Source of the DNA: Acidobacteriota bacterium
Lineage (GTDB): Bacteria > Acidobacteriota > Blastocatellia > Pyrinomonadales > Pyrinomonadaceae
NCBI GenBank assembly: GCA_016718135.1
Contig: JADKEF010000019.1
Coordinates: 62,001-126,000, forward strand
Direction of reading: 5' to 3'
DNA: 64,000 bases
The position numbers and the translations under genes are program-made. Positions 8,571-17,914 of this stretch are shown piece after piece (the stretch's first letter is position 1; each line of letters starts with the position of its first letter). The notes beneath the pieces are model-generated. The model made no database searches and was not told where the DNA came from. It worked only from the letters and a program-made list of their open reading frames with translations.

Positions 8571-9605
8571 TTAAGCCGAGGCTGGTTCCGAATGAGGTTT
8601 GTCCGCCAAAACACTCTTTATCGCCATTACCTCTTTTACTAACTCAAGATACTGCCCCGGCGTCAATGCCTGAGCCCCGTCGCACATCGCTTCCTCCGGT
8701 TTCGGATGAACCTCGATTATCAGACCGTCCGCTCCGACCGCAACTCCCGCCCGTGCGAGGGGTGTGACCATGTAATTGTGGCCGGTTCCGTGCGACGGGT
8801 CGACGATTATCGGCAGATGCGTCAGGCGGTGAACGGCTGGGATGATCGAGAGGTCGATGGTGTTGCGGGCATGGTTTGAAAATGTGCGGATGCCGCGTTC
8901 GCAGAGGATGACGTCGTAGTTGCCCTCGGACATGATGTACTCGGCGGCGAGGAGAAGCTCGTCAAGCGTTGCTGACAGGCCGCGCTTTAATAACACTGGC
9001 TTTCTCGTCTTTCCGGCATAGCGAAGCAGGGAGAAATTCTGCATATTCCGAGCACCGATCTGAATGCAGTCTCCATATTCGACCACCGCATCAACACCGT
9101 GCTCGTCCATCGCTTCGGTGACGATATTCAGCCCAAACTGATCGCGAACCTCGGCCAGCATCTTCAAACCTTCAATGCCAAGTCCTTGAAAAGCATACGG
9201 CGACGTACGCGGCTTAAAGGCCCCACCTCGGAAGAATTTAGCCCCGCTCGCAGCAACCGTCTCTGCGGCTGCAAAAACCTGTTCGTGTTTCTCAAGAGCA
9301 CACGGGCCGGCAATTATGGCCAATTCGTGGCCACCGATCGTCGCGGTTCCTACTTTAACGATGGATTTTTCGGGACGCAGATCCTTCGAGATCAGTTTGT
9401 AAGGCTGCGTAACGCGGATCGCCTGAGCAACGCCAGTTAGATTCTCAAAATGCGTCGGGTCGATCGACCCGGGATTGCCGGTGATGCCGATCGCCGTGCG
9501 ATTTTCGCCCGGCATTGTGTGCCCGCGATAGCCAAGGGCGTCGATCTTTTCGAGTACTTTTTCTATATCCTCAGCACGTGCGTCGGACGTCATTACAATA
9601 AGCAT
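8571..9605 (-). CDS. aroF: 3-deoxy-7-phosphoheptulonate (DAHP) synthase
   Basis: 344 residues; condenses phosphoenolpyruvate and erythrose 4-phosphate in the first step of the shikimate pathway. Residues 1-70 form the ferredoxin-like regulatory domain of type I-beta (Thermotoga-like) enzymes. The barrel follows with IIAGPCALE, KFFRGGAFKPRTSPYAFQG, LLKRGLSATLDE and VDPSHGTGH, all hallmark substrate and metal segments. It is the last gene of the trp operon, 37 nt after trpA, so the committed aromatic step would be co-regulated with tryptophan synthesis. A strong terminator follows. Confidence 0.95.
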   Translation of the reverse strand: MLIVMTSDARAEDIEKVLEKIDALGYRGHTMPGENRTAIGITGNPGSIDPTHFENLTGVAQAIRVTQPYKLISKDLRPEKSIVKVGTATIGGHELAIIAGPCALEKHEQVFAAAETVAASGAKFFRGGAFKPRTSPYAFQGLGIEGLKMLAEVRDQFGLNIVTEAMDEHGVDAVVEYGDCIQIGARNMQNFSLLRYAGKTRKPVLLKRGLSATLDELLLAAEYIMSEGNYDVILCERGIRTFSNHARNTIDLSIIPAVHRLTHLPIIVDPSHGTGHNYMVTPLARAGVAVGADGLIIEVHPKPEEAMCDGAQALTPGQYLELVKEVMAIKSVLADKPHSEPASA

Positions 9606-9642
9606 AAAACACCTAAATACAGGTTAAACCAAAGTTACAACT

Positions 9643-10449
9643 CTAAGTTTCGAGGCCGCCATTTGCAAACGGCGGTAATAATGTACGAACAAACGAATCG
9701 ACGGCCGCGACCGCATTTTGCGGCTGTTTCTCGATCGCAGCAACGATCGCCGAACCGACAATGGCCGCATCGGCGTATCGCCAAACGTCGCTGATCTGTT
9801 CGCTCGTGGAGATCCCAAAACCGACCGCGATCGGCAGATCGGTAAATTTTCGTGAGCGATCCACCAAAGCCTCGGCAGCATCACTCGTCGATGCTTGTGC
9901 CCCGGTTACACCGGCTCGCGAGACGGCGTAGATAAATCCCCGAGCAGTCGCACAGATCGTCCCGAGCCTTTCATCCGTAGTGGTGGGAGCGATGAGCGAG
10001 ATCAGGTCTATTTCGTACTCCGCAAAACTCTTCGAGAGGGCAGCGGCTTCGTCTTCGATGACATCGGTAAAGAGAACGCCATCGATGCCCGCCTTCTGCA
10101 CTTCTTGGCCAAAGCGTTCAACACCAAATCTCAACACCGGATTTAGATAGCTGAACAGTACCAATGGAACAGTCGATCGCGAACGAAAGTTCTTCGCCAG
10201 ATCGAGAACGTCTTGCAAGGTAGTGCCGCCCTCCAACGATCTCTGCGACGAACGCTGTATCGTCGGCCCGTCTGCCATGGGGTCGCTAAACGGCACACCA
10301 AGCTCGATAACGTCGGCTCCGAGTTCGGCGAGTTTGAGAATGATCGACAGGGAAGTGGGAAGGTCAGGATCACCCGCCGTTACAAAAGGAATAAATCCCT
10401 TCCGTCCAGAAGAGCGAAGTTCGTTGAATGTCTTTGCGATATTACTCAT
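9643..10449 (-). CDS. trpA: Tryptophan synthase alpha subunit
   Basis: 268 residues, full length for the family. It cleaves indole-3-glycerol phosphate to indole and glyceraldehyde 3-phosphate. The signature ELGVPFSDPMADGPTIQ contains the catalytic Glu and Asp, FIAVS-type phosphate-loop residues appear as FIYAVSRAGVTGAQ, and VGFGIST completes the phosphate site. It follows trpB after 43 nt, the largest gap among the trp genes. Confidence 0.96.
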   Translation of the reverse strand: MSNIAKTFNELRSSGRKGFIPFVTAGDPDLPTSLSIILKLAELGADVIELGVPFSDPMADGPTIQRSSQRSLEGGTTLQDVLDLAKNFRSRSTVPLVLFSYLNPVLRFGVERFGQEVQKAGIDGVLFTDVIEDEAAALSKSFAEYEIDLISLIAPTTTDERLGTICATARGFIYAVSRAGVTGAQASTSDAAEALVDRSRKFTDLPIAVGFGISTSEQISDVWRYADAAIVGSAIVAAIEKQPQNAVAAVDSFVRTLLPPFANGGLET

Positions 10450-10492
10450 CGTTCGTTGCGGACAAACCGGAAGCTGTAAGCTGTTCTCGAGA

Positions 10493-11680
10493 TCAGTTCG
10501 AGCCGATCTCCATTATCGTATTGATATCCTTGTCACCACGTCCCGAGAGATTGACGATCATGATTGAGTCTTTGCCAAGATCCGGAGCGATCTTGATCGC
10601 GTGAGCGACGGCGTGCGACGATTCGAGAGCCGGAATGATGCCTTCGGTTTCGGAGAGTGTTTTGAATCCGGCGAGGGCTTCCGTGTCTGAACATGAAACA
10701 TATTCGACGCGATCGGCATCATGCAAAAATGCATGTTCCGGTCCGATCGACGCATAATCAAGACCCGCCGAAACGGAATGAGTTAAAGCGATCTGTCCAT
10801 CATCGTTCTGCAAAAGATAGCTCTTCGTTCCTTGAAGAACACCAACCGAACCGCCGTCCATAAACCGTGCCGCGTGTTCACCGAGTTCGCTGCTGCGTCC
10901 ACCGGCTTCGACGCCGATCATTCGAACATTGTCGTTTAGAAACGGATGAAACAGCCCGATCGAGTTCGAACCGCCACCAACGCACGCGACAAGAACGTCC
11001 GGCAGCCGCTCTTCTTTTTCCAATATCTGCTCGCGGGCTTCACGGCCGATCACAGACTGAAAATCACGAACCATGAGCGGATACGGATGTGGCCCGAGCG
11101 CCGAGCCAAGCAGATAGTATGTCGTATCAACATTGGTCACCCAATCGCGAAGAGCCTCATTTATAGCATCTTTCAGAGTCCGTGAACCCGAATCCACGCC
11201 CCGAACCTCAGCCCCGAGCAGACGCATCCGAAAGACATTCAACTCCTGCCGCCGCATGTCCTCGGTGCCCATGTAGACGACGCATTCGAGGCCGAATAGC
11301 GCACAAACCGTGGCGGTCGCTACGCCATGCTGCCCGGCGCCGGTCTCAGCAATTATTCGCTTTTTGCCCATCCGTCGGGCGAGTAATATTTGGCCGATGC
11401 AGTTATTTATCTTGTGGGCTCCGGTGTGGTTGAGATCTTCACGCTTGAGATAGATCTTTGCACCGCCAAGCGTTTCGGTTAGGCGCTTTGCGAAATATAA
11501 CGGCGAAGGCCGGCCGACGTAGTTAATCAGTAGATCGTGAAACTCCGCCTGAAAATCGGGATCATCGCGGATCGCAAGATATCCTGTCGTCAGCTCATCG
11601 AGCGGAGCAACCAGCGTCTCCGGCACAAACCGCCCGCCGTATTCTCCCCAGTAGCCTTGTTCATTCGGCTCGTAATTCAT
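10493..11680 (-). CDS. trpB: Tryptophan synthase beta subunit
   Basis: 395 residues, TrpB1 type. It condenses indole with serine using PLP. LKREDLNHTGAHKINN holds the PLP lysine, and AETGAGQHGVATA and CVGGGSNSIG are the substrate and phosphate loops. The N terminus GYWGEYGGRFVPETL is the usual family start. Its ATG overlaps the trpF stop by 4 nt (ATGA), indicating translational coupling. Confidence 0.97.
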   Translation of the reverse strand: MNYEPNEQGYWGEYGGRFVPETLVAPLDELTTGYLAIRDDPDFQAEFHDLLINYVGRPSPLYFAKRLTETLGGAKIYLKREDLNHTGAHKINNCIGQILLARRMGKKRIIAETGAGQHGVATATVCALFGLECVVYMGTEDMRRQELNVFRMRLLGAEVRGVDSGSRTLKDAINEALRDWVTNVDTTYYLLGSALGPHPYPLMVRDFQSVIGREAREQILEKEERLPDVLVACVGGGSNSIGLFHPFLNDNVRMIGVEAGGRSSELGEHAARFMDGGSVGVLQGTKSYLLQNDDGQIALTHSVSAGLDYASIGPEHAFLHDADRVEYVSCSDTEALAGFKTLSETEGIIPALESSHAVAHAIKIAPDLGKDSIMIVNLSGRGDKDINTIMEIGSN

Positions 11681-12312
11681 ATTGCTTCCTTCGCCGCCTT
11701 GATAAATGCGACGACCTTTTCGCGATCCTTCACGCCGGGCGAGGCTTCCACACCGCTCGCGACGTCGACGGCATAAGGCCTTACAACGCGGATCGCCTCA
11801 GCTACGTTCTCCGATGTTAGGCCGCCTGCGAGATAGACTTGATCGACCAATTCTACGATCTTCCTCGCGATCGCCCAGTCAAACGTCTCTCCGGTTCCGC
11901 CGCGTTCGTCCCTTGAAAATGCGTCTAATAATATTGCGTCCGCCTTGTAGCCCAATACATAGTTCGGATCAAAGTCCGGACCGACCCCCATCGCCTTGAT
12001 GATCGTCGCATCCGATTCACTTCGCAGATTCTCAATAAACTCCGGCGTCTCGTCGCCATGAAGCTGTACCGTATCAAGCTGAATCGCATCTTCTATTTCG
12101 ACGATCTCTTCGACGGACGCATTCACAAAAACGCCGATCTTCTCAACGCGCATGGTGACTTGCTCAACTATCGCCGCAGCCAGGACAGGCGAAATATACC
12201 TCTTGCTGCCATCATAGAAATTAAACCCGATCGCGTCCGCACCGCAATCGGCGGCGTGCTGAGCGTCCGATAGGTTGGTTACTCCGCATATTTTTACTCG
12301 CACAGTGGTCAT
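11677..12312 (-). CDS. trpF: Phosphoribosylanthranilate isomerase
   Basis: About 211 residues. It performs the Amadori rearrangement of phosphoribosylanthranilate. VKICGVTN contains the catalytic Cys; the catalytic Asp is in ILLDAFS and VYLAGGLTSENV is the phosphate site. A start at 12324 is also open, but the ATG at 12312 is preferred because it gives the ATGA overlap with trpC seen at the other junctions of this operon. Confidence 0.94.
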   Translation of the reverse strand: MTTVRVKICGVTNLSDAQHAADCGADAIGFNFYDGSKRYISPVLAAAIVEQVTMRVEKIGVFVNASVEEIVEIEDAIQLDTVQLHGDETPEFIENLRSESDATIIKAMGVGPDFDPNYVLGYKADAILLDAFSRDERGGTGETFDWAIARKIVELVDQVYLAGGLTSENVAEAIRVVRPYAVDVASGVEASPGVKDREKVVAFIKAAKEAI

Positions 12313-13103
12313 ATCTTGGTCCAACTTGCGAGTGTCTCGCTCGGGTTTCCGGATCGCATTAGATTTTCGCCAATTAAGAATCCATTGAAGCCGAGAGCTT
12401 TTAGTTCGTTGATCTCATCGAGGGTCGAGATTCCGCTCTCAGAGACCATAAGCACGCCTTCGGGACGATGTTCGATCAGTTGTCGCGAAGTGTCGAGCGA
12501 GACTTCGAGTGAATGCAGGTCGCGATTATTGACGCCGATGATCGTCGCACCGATCTCTATTGCCGTCTGCATTTCGGCGGCGTCATGGATCTCGACCAGA
12601 ACGTCGAGGCCGAATTCTGTCGCGGTCGCGTGCAGACCGCGAAGTTCTTCGACCGACAAAGCCGCAACGATAAGCAAGATCGCGGAAGCTCCAGATGCGG
12701 CTGCCTCGACTATCTGATATTCGTCAACGATAAAGTCCTTTCGGAGAACCGGTATATCAATAGTCCTTGTCGCCGTAACGAGGTCTGAGATCGACCCGTC
12801 GAAATGCTTCGGCTCGGTCAGAACCGAGATCGCCGCCGCGCCCCCTGCGGCGTAAGAACGAGCCAGTTTCGCAACGTCGATCTCGCCCTTGATCACGCCT
12901 TTCGAGGGCGACGCCCGTTTGATCTCGGCGATAATATTTGTCCGATCGCTCCGAGAAAGTCCGGCGTGAAAAGCGTGCGGTTCACGCTCTTCGCGGTTCT
13001 GCTCGGCCTGCTTTTGCAGTTTGGCGAAATAGCCGAATTCGCGAGACTGCGCGACGCGTTCGCGTGCTTCCGCAGTCACTTTTTGCAGAAATGTCGTACT
13101 CAT
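12309..13103 (-). CDS. trpC: Indole-3-glycerol phosphate synthase
   Basis: 264 residues. It closes the indole ring from the product of TrpF. IIAEIKRASPSKGVI carries the catalytic Glu and Lys, VLRKDFIVDEYQI the second catalytic Lys, and GVNNRDLHSLEVSL and VSESGI the remaining active-site strands. Not fused to TrpF. It overlaps trpD by 4 nt. Confidence 0.96.
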   Translation of the reverse strand: MSTTFLQKVTAEARERVAQSREFGYFAKLQKQAEQNREEREPHAFHAGLSRSDRTNIIAEIKRASPSKGVIKGEIDVAKLARSYAAGGAAAISVLTEPKHFDGSISDLVTATRTIDIPVLRKDFIVDEYQIVEAAASGASAILLIVAALSVEELRGLHATATEFGLDVLVEIHDAAEMQTAIEIGATIIGVNNRDLHSLEVSLDTSRQLIEHRPEGVLMVSESGISTLDEINELKALGFNGFLIGENLMRSGNPSETLASWTKI

Positions 13104-14125
13104 TTCGTGCTTACTCCTCTGAGGTCATTCAATTTTTGTAACGCCGAGCCGTTACGAATACTCGTTTCGGCGACAGCATACGCCTCTGTCAGATCTGTCG
13201 CGAGACCGGCGACATGTATAGCGGCGGCGGCGTTTATCAAAACGAGGCGTTCAGCATCGCGACCTTTCACCTCATTTCTCAAAACGCTTTCGATCATCTT
13301 TGCACTTTCTTCAGCCGAGCATTTCGATGGCAGATCCTTGCCGAGAGTGTAAACGCCAAAATCAGCGGCTGTGATCTCTAAGAGCTCGGCCTTTTCGTCC
13401 CTGATCTCGGCGACGAGGGTAGTTCCTTTCAAAGCGATCTCGTCCAAACCATTCTCGCCGTAAACCACCCACGACTGCTTCGCTCCGAGCCTCAAGAGTA
13501 CATTTGCAGTGCTCTCGAGGAGATGTTTGTCGGATACACCGATCACCGTGTGCGGGGCGGACGCAGGATTGCAGAGCGGCCCCAGGTTGTTAAATATCGT
13601 CGGCCGCCCGAGTGACCTGCGAGCGGCGGCCAGAGTCGGTGAAAAAGAATGAAAACGCGGGGCGAACATGAAACATAGGCCGTATTCGTTGAGGTGAAGC
13701 TCTGCCTCCATAGGATCGATGTCGACTTTGATGCCGAGCAAGGAAAGAGCATCAGCACTGCCGGAACTGCTCGTAGCGGCCCGGTTACCGTGTTTTGCCA
13801 CCGGCAGGCCTGCACCAGCGATGACAAATGCTGCGGCGGTCGAGACATTAAACGTCTTCGAACTGCTGCCGCCGGTCCCCACAATGTCGGTGAATGTATC
13901 ATGGCTCGACTCGATGCGTTTCATCCGCCCACGCATAACTGAGGCAAAGGCAAATACCTCATCTTCTGTCGTTCCTTTGGTGTTCCATGCCCCGAGAGTC
14001 TCAGCCAGCAGCTTCTGATCCTCGCTACCTATCAGAGCGTCGAACAGACTCTCAGCCTCAGCCGCGTCAACGTCGAGGCCGTGCTGAAATTCTTCCAGGT
14101 AATGTTCTAAGATCCTGTCTTCCAC
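13100..14125 (-). CDS. trpD: Anthranilate phosphoribosyltransferase
   Basis: 341 residues. It transfers phosphoribose from PRPP to anthranilate. The glycine-rich PRPP loop appears as DIVGTGGSSSKTFNVST, followed by KHGNRAATSSSGSADAL and GPLCNPA. The protein is TrpD alone, without an N-terminal glutaminase (TrpG) domain. It starts 2 nt after the trpE stop codon. Confidence 0.95.
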   Translation of the reverse strand: MEDRILEHYLEEFQHGLDVDAAEAESLFDALIGSEDQKLLAETLGAWNTKGTTEDEVFAFASVMRGRMKRIESSHDTFTDIVGTGGSSSKTFNVSTAAAFVIAGAGLPVAKHGNRAATSSSGSADALSLLGIKVDIDPMEAELHLNEYGLCFMFAPRFHSFSPTLAAARRSLGRPTIFNNLGPLCNPASAPHTVIGVSDKHLLESTANVLLRLGAKQSWVVYGENGLDEIALKGTTLVAEIRDEKAELLEITAADFGVYTLGKDLPSKCSAEESAKMIESVLRNEVKGRDAERLVLINAAAAIHVAGLATDLTEAYAVAETSIRNGSALQKLNDLRGVSTK

Positions 14126-14127
14126 TG

Positions 14128-15516
14128 TTACAAACCTTGCTCCGCGATCTCGATCGCTCTCAGCAGCCCCTTCGCCTTATTTATCGTCTCTTCAAACTCA
14201 AGTTCCGGCACCGAGTCCGCTACAATTCCGGCCCCTGCCTGGATCTTTGCCACTCCATCTTCGAGCACCAAAGTGCGGATCGCGATGCAGGTGTCCATGT
14301 TCCCGGTGTAGTCAAAATAACCGACCGCACCGGCATAAATGCCGCGTGGAGTTGGTTCGAGTTCGCGAATGATCTCGATCGAACGCACCTTCGGAGCACC
14401 TGAAACCGTACCGGCAGGGAAGCACGATGCCAGGGCATCGAAACGATCTAGCCCCTTTCTTAACTTCGCCGAAAGTGAGCTGACCAGATGCTGAACGTGC
14501 GAATATTTCTCGACGCTCATCAGCGTATCGACCGTCACGCTGCCGTATTCGGCGACGCGACCAAGGTCGTTGCGCCCGAGATCAACCAGCATCAGGTGCT
14601 CGGCAACCTCTTTCTTATCGAGCCGCATTTCCTCTCCCAGAGCGTCGTCTTCGGCGGCGGTTTTCCCCCGATGTCGCGTTCCTGCGATCGGCCGGTATTC
14701 GAGCCGCTCGCCTTCGCATCGTACCAACATCTCCGGCGATGCCCCGATCACCTGCTTTTCGTCAAAATCGAGCAAGAACATATAAGGCGATGGATTGAGC
14801 GATCGGATCGCGCGATATATCGCCACCGCAGAAGCCGTCGTCGGACGCGTAAAGCATTGCGACAGAACGGTTTGGTAGCACTCACCCGCATTTATCAGTT
14901 CTTTGATCTGCTTGACTGCTGACTCGAAATCTTCGCGCTTCCAGTTCGACTCAGTCAGAACCACCTGCGGTAGCGTGTGGTGTAACACGGCGGGCAACGG
15001 AACATTCGGTTGTTCGAGCACGCTGCGGATCTCCGCATTCCGAGCTTCAGCCGCCTTCTCTTCGCCCTCGAGATCAAGTGAAACGATCTTAATAACCTGC
15101 CTCGCATGGTCAAACGCCACGATCGAGCGGTAAAACATAAACGCACACTCGCCCGCATCGCTTTCGCCGGCCAACGAAGGCTCGAACCATTCGCACGCAT
15201 CAAAACCCAAATACCCGATCGCCCCGCCGATAAATGCTGGAAGTTTCTGATCGCTCTCAGCAAAGTGCGTCGCAAAATGCTCCCGAATCTGCGTATAAGC
15301 CGCCTGCCCGCCACTCAAAACCTCAACCGGATCCGCCCCAATAAACGAATACCTAGCCAAACTTTTCCCGCCCTCGACCGACTCAAGCAAAAACGAATGC
15401 GTCGACCGGGCCGACAGCTTCAAATACACAGCCAATGGCGTAAGCAGATCCGCCGGCATTGTATCGACGAATGGCGTAACTTCTACTTTGATATTGCTTG
15501 GCTCGGTTGACTTCAT
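14128..15516 (-). CDS. trpE: Anthranilate synthase component I
   Basis: 462 residues. It converts chorismate to anthranilate with ammonia supplied by a TrpG partner. The N-terminal tryptophan-feedback motif LLES is present (HSFLLESVEGG, about residue 42), so allosteric inhibition is likely. The chorismate-binding domain shows IAGTRHRGKT, DLGRNDLGRVAEYGSV and PAGTVSGAPKVRS. No trpG lies in this operon, so the glutaminase must come from elsewhere, possibly a shared PabA. First structural gene behind the attenuator. Confidence 0.95.
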   Translation of the reverse strand: MKSTEPSNIKVEVTPFVDTMPADLLTPLAVYLKLSARSTHSFLLESVEGGKSLARYSFIGADPVEVLSGGQAAYTQIREHFATHFAESDQKLPAFIGGAIGYLGFDACEWFEPSLAGESDAGECAFMFYRSIVAFDHARQVIKIVSLDLEGEEKAAEARNAEIRSVLEQPNVPLPAVLHHTLPQVVLTESNWKREDFESAVKQIKELINAGECYQTVLSQCFTRPTTASAVAIYRAIRSLNPSPYMFLLDFDEKQVIGASPEMLVRCEGERLEYRPIAGTRHRGKTAAEDDALGEEMRLDKKEVAEHLMLVDLGRNDLGRVAEYGSVTVDTLMSVEKYSHVQHLVSSLSAKLRKGLDRFDALASCFPAGTVSGAPKVRSIEIIRELEPTPRGIYAGAVGYFDYTGNMDTCIAIRTLVLEDGVAKIQAGAGIVADSVPELEFEETINKAKGLLRAIEIAEQGL

Positions 15517-15551
15517 TCAATCTTCTCAGTGTTCTCTATGATCTCTGTGGC

Positions 15552-15588
15552 AAAGAAAACGCCGCCTGAGTAATTCTCAAGCGGCGTT
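15552..15588 (-). terminator. trp attenuator terminator hairpin
   Basis: On the minus strand a 13-bp stem with one G-U pair and a 5-nt loop (15588-15558) is followed by TTCTTT. It lies 36 nt after the leader-peptide stop and about 40 nt before trpE. Its 5' arm contains CGCCGC, complementary to GCGGCG at 15644-15639, the two Ala codons just after the Trp codons, which could form the competing antiterminator. Confidence 0.82.
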
Positions 15589-15623
15589 CACGAAAATGAA
15601 TCTGGTTTGTCTAGATATCCAGT

Positions 15624-15698
15624 TCAAAAACAATCGCGCGCCGCAGTGTGCCACCACCAGCGCCATGTCGTATTTGTTTTTGCCCGAAGATCGCTCAT
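15624..15698 (-). CDS. trpL: trp operon leader peptide (attenuator)
   Basis: A 24-codon ORF too short for routine gene calling. The peptide begins MSDLRAKTNTT and continues WRWWWHTAARDCF: Trp codons at positions 12, 14, 15 and 16, four within five residues. Tryptophan is the rarest amino acid, and the ORF sits between a sigma70-like promoter and a terminator hairpin in front of trpE, the classic layout of ribosome-mediated attenuation. There is no convincing Shine-Dalgarno, and the promoter position predicts a transcript starting 0-2 nt before the ATG, so the leader is probably translated leaderless. Function is inferred from layout and composition. Confidence 0.85.
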   Translation of the reverse strand: MSDLRAKTNTTWRWWWHTAARDCF

Positions 15699-15699
15699 T

Positions 15700-15735
15700 G
15701 TGTGCTATTAAAACCGAATCCTAACGCAGTGTCAA
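15700..15735 (-). promoter_or_regulatory. trp operon promoter
   Basis: Minus-strand perfect -35 TTGACA (15735-15730), 17-nt spacer, -10 TTTAAT (15712-15707). The -35 directly abuts the argS stop codon (15736-15738). The expected start of transcription is at about 15700-15698, immediately before or at the leader ATG. Confidence 0.75.
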
Positions 15736-17745
15736 CTACATCTTCATCGGAACCTCGATGCCGAGCGTATCAAGTGCAGCCGTCAATGAACGACGAGCCA
15801 TATCCGCGACCACAACTAACAAAGCTCGTTTTGTGTCGTCTGCTTCGGCGATGATCTTGTGGTTGTGGTAGAAAAGGTTAAACGCCTTGGCGAGCGTAAA
15901 GGTATATTTTGCAAGGATTGCGGGCTCGTTTGCGGTCGCAGCTGCGTGGACGGTTTCGTCGAGTCGTGAGGCGAGGATGGCCATGGACCAGATGTCTGTG
16001 CCTGTTTCGCTGTTGACGATAGCGTCGATCTCAGAGGACTCGCAGGCTAGCAGCCTGCGTTCCGACGACTCGACGCTGTTGGTTTCATCTAGTTTTCGGA
16101 AGATGGAATTCGCCCGGACGGCCGAATATTGGCAGAAACAGCCCGTTTCGCCCTCGAACGACAGAGCCTCGTTGAAATCGAAGACAATTACAGTGTTTCG
16201 AGTGAATTTGAGCAAGAAATAACGCAACGCTCCGACGGCAAGTTGGTGGGCGATGTGCTGTTTTTCTTCGTCCGTGGCATCGGCGTGACGCGATTCGACC
16301 TCGGCGAGGGCTTTTGCCTCCAAGCGGTCGATCAGGTCATCGGCTTTGACGCCGAGGCCCTTGCGGCCACTCATTTCGATGAATGGACGCTTTCTGTCTT
16401 CGTCGGACAGGGCGAAACCGAGTTCCTCGGCTGCGGCTGGCGACAGAGCGACCATTTCGTAGGCAAGATGAATACTCGCCTTCTCGCCACGCTCCGGCGA
16501 GATCGCCGCAACTCCTTTTTTTACAACCTCTTGCGGATACGATTGCCGCGTGTCGATCACATTATAGATCGTCTCGCCGCCGCCAAAAGAGGGAATCGCC
16601 CCTTCGTTCTGTTCTACTTGAGGGCTTGTGATCCAAACATCTTGGCCGTTCGCGTATTTATGAAAATACTTGTAGTTGAAATCAAGGCCCAGAATGCCAA
16701 GCTTCCACATCTGATAGGCGATGTCCTTGCCTGTGTAAGTCACTGTCCCGTTTGACCTTACGAGGATCTTATCGCCTTCATTGTCATCATCGCCGGTGTG
16801 CTCCTCGAATGGCATCACCCAGCAGCCTGCCTGCTTGCCTTCGGACTCGTAATGGATCACGCCGAGCTGCTTCATCTGCTCAAACGCCTTGTCCCAAAAA
16901 TGAAGATGCAGGATCTCGGATTCACGCGGCAGCAGATCGTAGCGGATCGAGAGGCGTTCCATCGTGTTGAGAATGCACTCGACATTTCGCGTCGCGACGT
17001 AGTCGGCAAGTTCAGCAGTTTCGTTGCCGCCTTCTTCGATTAGATGTAGGACTTCTGCTCGTTTTGACTTTAGTTCTTCATTCGCCAGATATTCCTGGCC
17101 AACCCGTGCATACAGATCCCAACAGTAATAATCGAACGATTGACCGGATCCTGTGAGTTCTGTATCTAAGCCCTTTATAGCCTCCAGAGTCATGTTCTGT
17201 ATGAACATAAAACCGACCACAACATCGGCAACCTGAACACCCGTATTGTCGATATAATTCTGCACCTCGACCTGTTTTCCGGTCGATTTGAGGATACGTT
17301 GGAATGTGTCGCCAAGAACCGAATTTCGTACATGCCCGATGTGAGCAGCCTTATTTGGGTTAACAGAAGTATGCTCTACGCAGATTTTTGCACTAGCGGT
17401 TCCGGCATTTGGCAGCGGGTTCGCCGCAGCATTTTCAGCAATAAACTTCGACCGATCAAAGAAAACATTGAGATAACCCGGGCCGGCGATCTCGATCTTC
17501 CCCACGAAATCGAATGTTTCGAGTCTGGCTTTCAGAACCTCGGCGATCGCACGGGGATTTTGTTTCTCGCCGGTCGCGACCTTTATCTGCTTTGCCAGCT
17601 CAAACGCCACAGGGAATGCGATGTCGCCGAGCTCGGTCTTTGGCGGAGTTTCGGCGGCGATCGATTCGATATCGACTCCGAACTGAGCTTTCGCGGTCTC
17701 GCTGATCGCGGAGCGGAGTACTTTTTGTATTTCGGTGATGGTCAT
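15736..17745 (-). CDS. argS: Arginyl-tRNA synthetase
   Basis: 669 residues, class I synthetase charging tRNA-Arg. The N-terminal Add-1 domain (ELGDIAFPVAFELAK) is followed by the HIGH signature at 135-138 (NKAAHIGHVRNS). The KMSKS region is the degenerate form common in ArgRS (MSGRKGLGVKADDL). The C-terminal anticodon-binding domain contains NLFYHNHKI and ends GIEVPMKM. Encoded upstream of the trp promoter in the same direction. Confidence 0.96.
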   Translation of the reverse strand: MTITEIQKVLRSAISETAKAQFGVDIESIAAETPPKTELGDIAFPVAFELAKQIKVATGEKQNPRAIAEVLKARLETFDFVGKIEIAGPGYLNVFFDRSKFIAENAAANPLPNAGTASAKICVEHTSVNPNKAAHIGHVRNSVLGDTFQRILKSTGKQVEVQNYIDNTGVQVADVVVGFMFIQNMTLEAIKGLDTELTGSGQSFDYYCWDLYARVGQEYLANEELKSKRAEVLHLIEEGGNETAELADYVATRNVECILNTMERLSIRYDLLPRESEILHLHFWDKAFEQMKQLGVIHYESEGKQAGCWVMPFEEHTGDDDNEGDKILVRSNGTVTYTGKDIAYQMWKLGILGLDFNYKYFHKYANGQDVWITSPQVEQNEGAIPSFGGGETIYNVIDTRQSYPQEVVKKGVAAISPERGEKASIHLAYEMVALSPAAAEELGFALSDEDRKRPFIEMSGRKGLGVKADDLIDRLEAKALAEVESRHADATDEEKQHIAHQLAVGALRYFLLKFTRNTVIVFDFNEALSFEGETGCFCQYSAVRANSIFRKLDETNSVESSERRLLACESSEIDAIVNSETGTDIWSMAILASRLDETVHAAATANEPAILAKYTFTLAKAFNLFYHNHKIIAEADDTKRALLVVVADMARRSLTAALDTLGIEVPMKM

Positions 17746-17825
17746 TGTTCGTTAAATGTCTGGAAAATAAACGCCAATTATAGACTTTTGCGGCAACCAG
17801 AAGCAATTTTCCTATTTTGCGGTTG

Positions 17826-17914
17826 CTTTGCGTCCTTTGCGGGCTTTGCGTGAGATATTTTCACTTCAGCATTGGAGAGAAGATTTCACGCAAAGCTCGC
17901 AAAGGAACGCAAAG
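17826..17914. repeat. Dispersed GCAAAG-type inverted repeat
   Basis: Arms of about 32 nt made of CTTTGCG words (left) and CGCAAAG words (right) surround a roughly 27-nt centre, in the divergent gap between argS and folE. Related to the elements at 4042 and 30650. Confidence 0.6.
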
